Shown here piece by piece: positions 1-5,581 of a DNA stretch of 6,988 bases. The stretch is from Treponema sp. (GTDB lineage Bacteria; Spirochaetota; Spirochaetia; Treponematales; Breznakiellaceae): the NCBI GenBank assembly GCA_009785545.1, contig WQWD01000132.1, positions 1-6,988 on the forward strand. Reading direction: 5' to 3'. Below the pieces are notes generated by a model. It searched no databases. It saw nothing but the letters and a program-made list of their open reading frames with translations, and was not told where the DNA came from. The number at the start of each line of letters is the position of its first letter. Positions within the stretch are counted from its first letter, which is position 1. The position numbers and the translations under genes were made by a program.

Positions 1-91
1 AAGAAGTCCCCCTGCCAGATCGCAGGATCAACCGACAACCAGCGTGAAGTGCGTGGATCAAGATACCTAGCGCCGAAATAATAGAGACCAG

Positions 92-220
92 TCTCCCTGT
101 CGAGTTCTTTGCCAGTGCTTTTCCGCCGAATCTTTTCACAAGGGAGCCTGCGCCGGAAGCGGTGAAAGGGCATTATTTTGCGAGCTATCCCCACAGTTTG
201 TTGTGGTGGGGTGGTTGTTA
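92..220 (+). repeat. Dispersed direct repeat, copy A (left flank of the toxin-antitoxin module)
   Basis: This stretch matches 1004-1114 in the same orientation. From 117 to about 200 the two copies align without gaps at roughly 85% identity by hand count, with a ten-base block (137-146) and most of 148-164 identical. Upstream of 117, copy A carries 18 extra bases (a multiple of three) relative to copy B. The plus-strand frame that reads HKGACAGSGERALFC from 137 is open from 71 to 394 and has no ATG near its beginning. The same frame in copy B reads HKGVCAGSGGRALFC. The repeat may be a degenerate mobile or REP-like element, or a remnant of a small coding sequence. I do not recognise the family. 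Confidence 0.8.
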
Positions 221-233
221 ATAAATAGCTCGC
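180..233. repeat. Long bulged inverted repeat (hairpin or cruciform)
   Basis: The arms GCGAGCTAT (180-188) and ATAGCTCGC (225-233) are perfect 9-bp inverted repeats. Directly inside them CCCCAC (189-194) can pair with GTGGGG (206-211). This leaves an 11-base loop and a 13-base bulge on one side (212-224). The left arm lies inside repeat copy A and the right arm just outside it. The structure lies about 70 bases beyond the antitoxin stop codon, but no T-run follows it on either strand, so it is not a standard terminator. Copy B has a similar left arm (1074-1082) but no matching right arm. Confidence 0.7.
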
Positions 234-303
234 TGCTCTCATTTAATTTTCTTACTTTGTCAACACGTCCAAAATATTATTGGCTCTTATCCATAGGGCT
301 TGA

Positions 304-543
304 CTATATAGCCAGAGCCAGCTCTTTCTGTACTAACTCTCTTACAATTTCTGCAGGGGTTTTATGCGTAGCCATTGCTTTTGATAATAAATAACTTGCT
401 GAAAGAGAATCAACTGTTACAGAGAGTGCAGCTTTTCTTTTTGTATAATATCCTGTCCCTTTTTTCAAAGGATTTATTTTAGGCGGATTTTTTGTGTAGT
501 ATTCATCCAAAGCATCATATTCTTCTTCTGTTAATTCTGCCAT
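304..543 (-). CDS. Ribbon-helix-helix-type antitoxin-like protein, second gene of a toxin-antitoxin pair
   Basis: This is a 79-residue protein. The N-terminal part (about 1-35: acidic start, then EYYTKNPPKINP) is probably extended and likely binds the toxin. The C-terminal part (about 39-77) fits a ribbon-helix-helix DNA-binding fold: a short strand (ALSVTVD, 39-45), a helix around 48-58, a turn at ATHKTP, and a second helix at 63-77 (PAEIVRELVQKELAL). The ATG follows the upstream toxin stop by one base. Its ribosome binding site AGGAGA (548-553) lies within the toxin's last codons and stop, so translation is probably coupled. By analogy with BrnA-type antitoxins it should neutralise the toxin and repress the shared promoter. 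The sequence is not a clear BrnA, so the family name is left open. The role is inferred from the fold pattern and the neighbour. Confidence 0.75.
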   Translation of the reverse strand: MAELTEEEYDALDEYYTKNPPKINPLKKGTGYYTKRKAALSVTVDSLSASYLLSKAMATHKTPAEIVRELVQKELALAI

Positions 544-544
544 A

Positions 545-820
545 TTATCTCCTGTCTTGAATAAGCATTAAATGGTTATTTGTACATTTCATTGCGTGAA
601 ATACTTTAATAACATCCTCATCAATAACATTATAGATTACTTCAATAAGATTAGCATTACTATCAAAGCCAATTAACAAGTATTTAGCTTCTATATCCTC
701 TAACCCGTCGCTTTCATCAAGGCGTTCATCATAAAGGTTATTGTCAAAAGCCAACCTTATGTCAGCTTCAGTAACATCATGTTTGAAAGCTGATTTACTG
801 AAATTAATCACGATGTCCAT
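545..820 (-). CDS. BrnT-like toxin of a two-gene toxin-antitoxin module
   Basis: This is a 91-residue protein with the outline of the BrnT family, which are small RelE-fold ribonuclease toxins. An N-terminal FKHDVTEADIRLAF (12-25) resembles the BrnT 'KHGV...A..F' helix. It is followed by an acidic stretch (31-44) and then strands YLLIGFD (47-53) and ANLIEVIYNVID (56-67), which match the BrnT 'iG...l.vvy' hairpin. It ends in IKVFHAMKCTNNH (71-83), where BrnT has its basic catalytic end. The usual BrnT ending with 'ISAR.A' is replaced by FHAMKC, so this is at best a divergent subgroup and activity is not assured. The gene precedes the antitoxin, as in brnTA. The ATG at 818-820 has no Shine-Dalgarno sequence; see the promoter entry. 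It could also be an uncharacterised relative without toxin activity. Confidence 0.7.
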   Translation of the reverse strand: MDIVINFSKSAFKHDVTEADIRLAFDNNLYDERLDESDGLEDIEAKYLLIGFDSNANLIEVIYNVIDEDVIKVFHAMKCTNNHLMLIQDRR

Positions 821-826
821 ACAATG

Positions 827-855
827 ATTATAACATATAAAGCCAAATTTGACTA
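827..855 (-). promoter_or_regulatory. Sigma70-type promoter of the toxin-antitoxin operon
   Basis: Reading on the minus strand, a perfect TATAAT (-10, 832-827) is preceded by exactly 17 bases and TAGTCA (-35, 855-850), which matches TTGACA at four of six positions. The normal distance from -10 to the start of transcription puts the first RNA base at about 820, the A of the toxin ATG. An imperfect dyad ATG.........CAT (824-836) covers the -10 and could be an operator for the ribbon-helix-helix partner. That operator role is only a suggestion. Confidence 0.6.
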
Positions 856-1003
856 CAGGATTGCAGAATCAACCCCCCTGCCCTGAAGGGCTAAATTTGC
901 CTACTTTTACGATATAAATACGCAAAAACGCGTGTCAAAAAATTGTGGGCCAAGTTTAGGCTGAAGTGACGGGGTATGTTGTTCTCTAAGCGTATTAGAC
1001 TTC

Positions 1004-1114
1004 TCTCCATGCTTTTTTGCCGGAGCTTCTCACAAGGGAGTCTGCGCCGGAAGCGGTGGAAGGGCGTTATTCTGCGATCTATCACCACCGTTTGTTTTCG
1101 TGTGGTGGTTGTTT
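1004..1114 (+). repeat. Dispersed direct repeat, copy B (right flank of the toxin-antitoxin module)
   Basis: This copy has the same orientation as copy A, offset by 894 bases over the core (1011-1094 matches 117-200). The plus-strand frame is open from 965 to a TGA at about 1130 and reads SPCFFAG then HKGVCAGSGGRALFC. Compared in that frame, the two copies have no frame-shifting indels. The differences I counted lean slightly towards third codon positions (about 6 of 11), too few to prove selection. No ATG starts this frame, so it is listed as a repeat and not a gene. A 7-bp inverted repeat TAAGCGT / ACGCTTA (987-993, 1123-1129) encloses the copy. Confidence 0.8.
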
Positions 1115-1156
1115 GTTGAAAAACGCTTATGAAAGTCATTCTGATTGTTCCTGTTT

Positions 1157-1729
1157 TTAATTTGGCGACAAACACTCTTTCCTGTCCCTTTCGAGAAACG
1201 AAATAAGTTCCACAAGTTCGGCAACCTTTTTATTGCCTAATAGTTTTATATTGATTGTTTGAAGCTCGCTTATATACAGCGACGCTTTTTTTGTTAATTC
1301 AGATTGGATTTCATTTAATTTGACTGGTTGATCATACCATGTGTAATATTCAAAATGATTAAATGGAGTTAGTCGTAATTCGCAAAAAATTCCATCTTTC
1401 TTTTCGGCTTTGATTGTGCTAATTTTTACCATGTCATTTATTTTTCTAAGTTCAATCCAGGCAATATAAGAATCAATATCATCAATAAGTACATAACTTG
1501 AACGATTTAATTCTCGGTAAGCCAGAATAAGGTTTACAAACCAATCTGTAATTCTCATCCAGCCATCTGCATTAGGTCTTGATGGATCGTACAAATAATC
1601 TCCATACTCATTTCCATTAACATAGAATGCAAACCAACCTAATATATCGCTTTCAACATCAAAACAGTTTTCGTTTAATGTTTTCTGTAGCTCTTCTATT
1701 CCAGTAATTTTATATAGAATTTCAAACAT
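1157..1729 (-). CDS. Hypothetical acidic protein, possibly an immunity-type protein
   Basis: This is a 190-residue soluble protein with no signal peptide and no membrane segment. The start ATG is supported by AGGTGG (1740-1745) ten bases upstream. The sequence is rich in acidic and aromatic residues: ILGWFAFYVNGNEYGDYLYD (29-48), then DGWMRITDWFVNLILAY (55-71) and WIELRKIND (91-99), with a helical C-terminus (about 137-185). This style, plus its place next to a DUF4279 gene in an A+T-rich cluster of small genes, recalls immunity proteins of polymorphic or contact-dependent toxin systems. I cannot assign a family, and no cognate toxin gene is in the window. It is separated by 148 bases from DUF4279 upstream and 336 bases from the toxin gene downstream, so it is probably transcribed on its own or by read-through. 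Confidence 0.7.
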   Translation of the reverse strand: MFEILYKITGIEELQKTLNENCFDVESDILGWFAFYVNGNEYGDYLYDPSRPNADGWMRITDWFVNLILAYRELNRSSYVLIDDIDSYIAWIELRKINDMVKISTIKAEKKDGIFCELRLTPFNHFEYYTWYDQPVKLNEIQSELTKKASLYISELQTINIKLLGNKKVAELVELISFLERDRKECLSPN

Positions 1730-1767
1730 TGTTTTGTTACCACCTGTTTATTAATCAAAAAATGCAG

Positions 1768-1814
1768 GCGTCAGCTTGTGCATACCATGTTATGCACTCT
1801 ATATGGTGTAACGC
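1768..1814. repeat. Stem-loop in the gap between the DUF4279 gene and the 190-residue gene
   Basis: A perfect 7-bp stem GTGCATA (1778-1784) / TATGCAC (1791-1797) encloses the 6-base loop CCATGT. An outer GCGT (1768-1771) / ACGC (1811-1814) pair surrounds it, with unequal unpaired segments between. On the minus strand a T-run (forward AAAAAA at about 1757-1762) follows the inner stem only after about 15 bases, too far for a typical rho-independent terminator. It may act in RNA processing or as a weak terminator for the DUF4279 transcript, or be a recombination-site remnant. Confidence 0.5.
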
Positions 1815-1877
1815 TTTCCGCATTGGCACTATAAAATTCGGTGACTGTCATACTTGCGTTCCCGCTTAAATTGGGTA

Positions 1878-2300
1878 TCACGGGTATATGCACATTCCTA
1901 TTTTAATATTCATTTCCCCCATTTGTAATAGTATATCTGGGCTTATATCAAAACCTGGTTGTTGAACCTCATTCAAGAATGCGCCACAACATATATCCAT
2001 CTTGTATCCTCTGCTCGTCAATTCTGCAAATTTATCCTTCAAAGGATATAATATATCTAATAGGCTTTTTATATGGCGAGCCAAAATCTCGTGCCTCTCC
2101 TCGCGTGAATTAACAATCCATATTCCTGTGCTAAAAGGCGCATAATGAAGAATTTTCCCTTTGGAGGTTATCTTCGTATTTGGTTCACCTTTTCGATGAG
2201 CATCATCAGGGACTATACCCAACATTTTAGTAATTTCTGCAGGATCAAGATTGTCATCAATTATCCTAAAACCTACAGAATATTTTATTGCTCCATTCAT
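1878..2300 (-). CDS. DUF4279 family protein
   Basis: This is a 140-residue protein that spans the whole DUF4279 pattern. It starts with a strand and then LDPAEITKMLGIVPDDAHRK (18-37) followed by GEP, the family signature in which a predicted helix leads to a conserved H-R-K-G segment. A central GIWIVNS (59-65) matches the family's G-x-W-x-x-x-S strand. A helix (69-84) holds the midsection, and the end GFDISPDILLQMGEMNIKIG (116-135) gives the typical last helix and strand. The ATG is well supported by GGAGG (2309-2313) eight bases upstream. The molecular function of DUF4279 is not established. Members are small cytoplasmic proteins often found singly among accessory genes. Nothing in the window indicates a partner, although the acidic 190-residue protein is the next gene downstream. 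Confidence 0.85.
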   Translation of the reverse strand: MNGAIKYSVGFRIIDDNLDPAEITKMLGIVPDDAHRKGEPNTKITSKGKILHYAPFSTGIWIVNSREERHEILARHIKSLLDILYPLKDKFAELTSRGYKMDICCGAFLNEVQQPGFDISPDILLQMGEMNIKIGMCIYP

Positions 2301-2355
2301 TTTATCAACCTCCAGTCACTCTTACGCTCCCTCCCCCATTCCTTTTGCTTTCGTC

Positions 2356-2384
2356 GTTAAAAATTCGTCACTCTTGTCAGGCAA
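2356..2384 (-). promoter_or_regulatory. Weak candidate promoter for the DUF4279 gene
   Basis: On the minus strand TTGCCT (2384-2379) and TTTAAC (2361-2356) are separated by 17 bases. Each matches the sigma70 consensus at four of six positions. The pair sits just after the stop of the membrane-protein gene and about 55 bases before the DUF4279 start. This is a plausible but weak call. Confidence 0.25.
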
Positions 2385-2386
2385 TT

Positions 2387-2647
2387 TCATTTCTCTCTAA
2401 TTTTTCGTATACAATGAATTATTCCAATAATCATCGGAATAACAAATATTGCCATTACTAATGAACCAGATGAATATGAGCCGCCTCTAAAATATCCTGC
2501 TGTCTGTTGCATTCTCTCATTTGCCTCAACAAGCGAACCTCTTTCAACAAATATAAATCCGACAATAAAATATATAACAATTATTCCAATGACAATTAAT
2601 ATTAAATAATATATAAAATTATCTTTTTGCCTATCTTCTTCTTTCAT
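2387..2647 (-). CDS. Small protein with two membrane-spanning segments
   Basis: This is an 86-residue protein. A charged N-terminus (MKEEDRQKDN) is followed by a strongly hydrophobic helix at about 11-34 (isoleucine- and valine-rich). A 28-residue polar loop (about 35-62) contains VERGSLVEANERMQQ and a Gly/Ser-rich part, FRGGSYSSGS. A second hydrophobic helix (63-80) and a basic tail (RKIREK) complete it. The positive tail suggests both ends are cytoplasmic and the loop faces out. A modest AGGA (2658-2661) lies ten bases before the ATG, with GGAA closer. It lies 78 bases after the large operon's last stop codon, so it could be a read-through passenger or have its own promoter. I do not recognise a family. 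A holin-like or toxin-associated role is possible, but nothing specific supports it. Confidence 0.7.
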   Translation of the reverse strand: MKEEDRQKDNFIYYLILIVIGIIVIYFIVGFIFVERGSLVEANERMQQTAGYFRGGSYSSGSLVMAIFVIPMIIGIIHCIRKIREK

Positions 2648-2725
2648 GTTTTTTCCATCCTGTGTTTTTTATGAGCAGGATTACAATATTTAATATGTAC
2701 CAAAGCCCCATTCTGTACGACGTCT

Positions 2726-4822
2726 TTACTCCAGCGGTGCAAAATACCCCGTAGTATCACGCCCGGATCTATCCATAAGTTGAACCTCAACTTCAAGAGG
2801 CAGCCATGCTCTGCCAAAATCGGTGTGTAACTGCGAATTAAAAGTAAAACTGTAAAGCCCCGAAGGAATTTCCGCTACGCTTCTGATTAGCTCTCCGATA
2901 CCGCGCGGACGGAAGAGGTGCATTGCCTGTCCGCCTGTTTCTGTGGTAAGGAACATAACAGCGGGAGAGATTTGCCCGCCGCCGATAATTATGGCGTTAA
3001 ACACAATGCCGTTATTCGCAAGAAACGCCGCCATTTCGGAAAGACTATACATCTCAAAAGCAAGTTCGCCTAAATCGCCGGAGCCGACATACACGACAGA
3101 GCGTTTTGGAGGAGCCGCCAAAAGATCACTTGCGGCAAGGCGTAACCCCTGATCAAAACGCCAGCGTTGGGTGAAACTGCCGGCAGAACCTCGAACGGCG
3201 TTTTCCAGAGAGACAGTGTGGTTTTCACGTATAGGCTGCACTGATGCCGAGATTACTGAAACTATGTTGGCACTGTCCATACCGGCGATAGCCGTGGAGA
3301 TGTCCCGAGCTGCGCTTGTCAGATCAATGCCCATTGCGGCGGTAACTTCCGAACGCTCTACAAGCAGTGAAATATCAGCGCCGTTATGGCGAAAACCTGC
3401 GGAAATTAACTCCTGATTTTGCACAGGTACGCCGTTTTCGGTTATCAGGAAATTATTGTTATCCAAGCCGACAATGGGGCGGCGCAGCCTGTCCTCGACT
3501 GTCAATTCTACAGTAACAAGCGGAAAGCGATGCGAGAACACATTTCGTATTTGCACAAAGAAACCTGAAGCCATATCGTCAAAGCGTGTCATTACAGTTA
3601 CTTCGCTTGCGGCAAAATTTGCAATTATTATACTTCCGTTTTTGTCCATGTCAACTGACGTTACCCGTGTTTGCGCACCGCCGCCGCCAACACGCCCCAA
3701 CTCATGGACAATCGCCGTATTTACATCGATTTGCAGTATTCTGTTGTTATCCGCAAGAAGCAAAGTTCCGTCGGAGAGAGCTCTTAAAGATTCAGGGGCG
3801 ATAAGTCCTTGCACAGCCAAACGACCCAAAAAAGCGCCGTTAGTGTCAAAAGTATAAATTGATCTTGAAGCGCTGTCAGCGGCAAATATTCTTCCGTCAA
3901 CTGCGGCGATACCTGTCGGAGAAAGCATACCGGGAAAAACAGAACTTCTTTGAGCAAATGAAAGAATAAAATCACCGTCAGGATCAAATTTTGATATCCG
4001 CCTGTTGCCAAAATCGACAACATAAAGATAGCCGTCTTCATCGATTGTAAGATGCTGAGGCCCGACAAGCTGGCCTGTGCCTACTCCTCTGGAGCCGATG
4101 TAAAACAGCCAATCTCCGTCAGGGCTCAAAACGCTGACTCTGCCGCCTCGCAATTCGGAAACATAAAGCCTGCCGTCAAGTCCTCGCACTATGTCGTAGG
4201 GACGATCAAAACCATGAAGGGGGCCACGTCTGCGATCTCTTATAACTCCATTAACATCTATTCGTATAAGTTCGTTACTGCCAAAAGCAACTACCCAAAC
4301 CGAGCCGTCGCTGTTAGGCAAAACAGAAGTTGGCTGACGGTAAAGAACGATGTCTCCAAGTCTTCCCGGAAAACGCCCTGACTCAACGTAACGTACGCCG
4401 TCATTTACAACAGGCAAAAGAATACGGCGATTCGCTACAGTTTCGATGCGTGAATTGAGCATCATTCCCATGCCGGTTCCTCTGCCGTAAATCTCAAGGG
4501 CAGCTCTCCATTGCCTCAGAGCTGTTTCTTCAAAACCTGAGCGGTAGTACGCCCTGCCAAGCCAGTCAAGTATCAGAGGTTCTCCCGGGCGATAAGAGAG
4601 AGCTCGTTCAAAAGCAAGAATCGCTTCGTTATACGCAAAACGGTTAAAAGCATTTACGCCAAACCGAAACTCTTCAGCGGCAACAAGCGCATCAATACCT
4701 GTTCCGCCAGTTACCGGACCAGGGCTTGCCGGAGCATTTTGTGCGTATAGAAAAACAGGAACGATTAAAAAAAGAAAAAAAACGAAGATTAATTTATTCG
4801 TGTTGTTTCGTTGTTTCTTCAT
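2726..4822 (-). CDS. Exported TPR / NHL-repeat beta-propeller protein with a degenerate von Willebrand A-like C-terminal domain
   Basis: This 698-residue protein has a clear Sec signal peptide: basic MKKQRNNTNK, a hydrophobic core (11-26), and probable cleavage after LYA (25-27). There is no lipobox cysteine, so the product is probably periplasmic or secreted. Domains in order: a TPR-type helix pair (about 53-112); an NHL beta-propeller (about 160-412) with blades such as GLDGRLYVSELRGGRVSVLS (214-233) and DEDGYLYVVDFGNRRISKFD (261-280); a linker strand (VTVELTVEDRLRRPIVGLDN, 436-455, then NFLITENGVPVQ, 457-468) typical of 'VWFA-related' proteins; and a VWA-like fold (about 482-663). The metal-site motif DxSxS is degenerate, ERSEV at 489-493, and the later 'DG' position reads VVYVGSGD (576-583). 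The start overlaps the stop of the preceding TPR gene by four bases (ATGA), with GGGAGG (4829-4834) upstream. It is likely a scaffold or binding protein of the cell envelope. The ligand is unknown. Confidence 0.9.
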   Translation of the reverse strand: MKKQRNNTNKLIFVFFLFLIVPVFLYAQNAPASPGPVTGGTGIDALVAAEEFRFGVNAFNRFAYNEAILAFERALSYRPGEPLILDWLGRAYYRSGFEETALRQWRAALEIYGRGTGMGMMLNSRIETVANRRILLPVVNDGVRYVESGRFPGRLGDIVLYRQPTSVLPNSDGSVWVVAFGSNELIRIDVNGVIRDRRRGPLHGFDRPYDIVRGLDGRLYVSELRGGRVSVLSPDGDWLFYIGSRGVGTGQLVGPQHLTIDEDGYLYVVDFGNRRISKFDPDGDFILSFAQRSSVFPGMLSPTGIAAVDGRIFAADSASRSIYTFDTNGAFLGRLAVQGLIAPESLRALSDGTLLLADNNRILQIDVNTAIVHELGRVGGGGAQTRVTSVDMDKNGSIIIANFAASEVTVMTRFDDMASGFFVQIRNVFSHRFPLVTVELTVEDRLRRPIVGLDNNNFLITENGVPVQNQELISAGFRHNGADISLLVERSEVTAAMGIDLTSAARDISTAIAGMDSANIVSVISASVQPIRENHTVSLENAVRGSAGSFTQRWRFDQGLRLAASDLLAAPPKRSVVYVGSGDLGELAFEMYSLSEMAAFLANNGIVFNAIIIGGGQISPAVMFLTTETGGQAMHLFRPRGIGELIRSVAEIPSGLYSFTFNSQLHTDFGRAWLPLEVEVQLMDRSGRDTTGYFAPLE

Positions 4823-5565
4823 AACATTCCTCCCGTAACAATCCTAAAATGCCTCTTTATTTCTTTTTCTTCTGGAGCGAGTTCAAAGGCTTTTTCAATC
4901 CATATACGAGCTTCGTAAGTATCACCTGATTTAAAATACGCCCAGCCTAATGAATCAAGGTAGGCCGCACGGTTAGGTTTAATGTCTACAGCTCTTCTGC
5001 AGAGCCGAATGGCACGAGAGACATCTTTGCCGGAATCGGCAAGAATATAACCCATGGAGTTCATCGCTGTAGTATTGTTGGAATCGATTTCCAGAGCTTT
5101 TTCATAAAACTCAAGGGCGGTTTTCGGCTGTTTTTGGAGATATGCCGCATAAGCCAGAGTATTGTAAAGAAGCGGAGATTCAAAACCGCCGGATTGAAGC
5201 CGTGTCAGCTCATACTCAGCCATCTTTAAACGATCAGTAATTACATAAATATAAGCGAGCGCCATCCTGCATTGAAAAATACGAAGGACATCCGTACCAG
5301 ATGTAACAACTTGTTCAAGAAAAACCAAAGCTTCTTCGTACTTTTCAAGTTTCGTATAACACAGCCCGAGATAATAAGCAAGTTCTATTTTTTCGTCGTA
5401 GGAAAAACCGGCAGTATCTTTTGACAAAAATTCTTTTAAGGCGTTATTCCAATCTTTATTGTTGTAGTATCTTATTCCTTCAGTGATTTTTTCAGCATTT
5501 TTGGCAGATTGAATTGAACCTTTTATATCATCAGGTTCATGTTCATCAATATAATGCACAGCCAT
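4819..5565 (-). CDS. Cytoplasmic tetratricopeptide-repeat (TPR) protein
   Basis: This 248-residue protein consists almost entirely of TPR units, with no signal peptide. Recognisable repeats are at about 26-57 (YYNNKDWNNALKEF), 60-93 (AYYLGLCYTKLEKYEEALVF), 97-129, 131-163 (LAYAAYLQKQPKTALEFYEK, then ALEID), 165-198 (MGYILADSGKDVSRAIRLCR) and 200-233 (LDSLGWAYFKSGDTYEARIW). The last two fit the TPR consensus best. TPR arrays bind peptides or proteins, so this is probably a scaffold or adaptor. It lies 16 bases after surE and is translationally coupled to the exported TPR/NHL/VWA-like gene through an ATGA overlap, which suggests the two act together. The ATG start is supported by AGAGAGG (5573-5579) seven bases upstream. 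Confidence 0.9.
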   Translation of the reverse strand: MAVHYIDEHEPDDIKGSIQSAKNAEKITEGIRYYNNKDWNNALKEFLSKDTAGFSYDEKIELAYYLGLCYTKLEKYEEALVFLEQVVTSGTDVLRIFQCRMALAYIYVITDRLKMAEYELTRLQSGGFESPLLYNTLAYAAYLQKQPKTALEFYEKALEIDSNNTTAMNSMGYILADSGKDVSRAIRLCRRAVDIKPNRAAYLDSLGWAYFKSGDTYEARIWIEKAFELAPEEKEIKRHFRIVTGGML

Positions 5566-5581
5566 TCCTCATCCTCTCTGT

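Noticed and set aside
1..91. CRISPR-like or tandem repeat at the start of the window (two GGATCAA words)
   Set aside because: The repeated words are only about seven bases long, are not regularly spaced, and have no spacer structure.
203..394. Plus-strand 63-codon frame with a GTG start
   Set aside because: Most of it is antisense to the antitoxin gene and it has no ribosome binding site. It is only the tail of the open frame in repeat copy A, which is reported as a repeat.
880..891. Small GCCC-TGAA-GGGC hairpin as a terminator
   Set aside because: The stem has only four pairs and no T-run follows on either strand.
891..1224. Minus-strand open frames of 94 and 64 codons overlapping repeat copy B and the end of the 190-residue gene
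   Set aside because: They overlap each other and a better gene. Their composition is Arg/Thr/Asn-rich without a fold pattern, they have no convincing ribosome binding sites, and no counterpart was apparent in copy A.
92..1814. Integron cassette array, with the repeats and stem-loop as attC sites
   Set aside because: Small co-directional genes and folded spacers fit superficially. However, I could not place the paired core motifs (RYYYAAC and GTTRRRY) at the ends of the folds, the spacers are not alike in the right places, and there is no integrase in the window.
2943..4381. Several plus-strand open frames (up to 133 codons) and a minus-strand 94-codon frame inside the large exported-protein gene
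   Set aside because: They are out-of-frame shadows of a long, clearly recognisable gene. None shows domain-like sequence or its own start signals.
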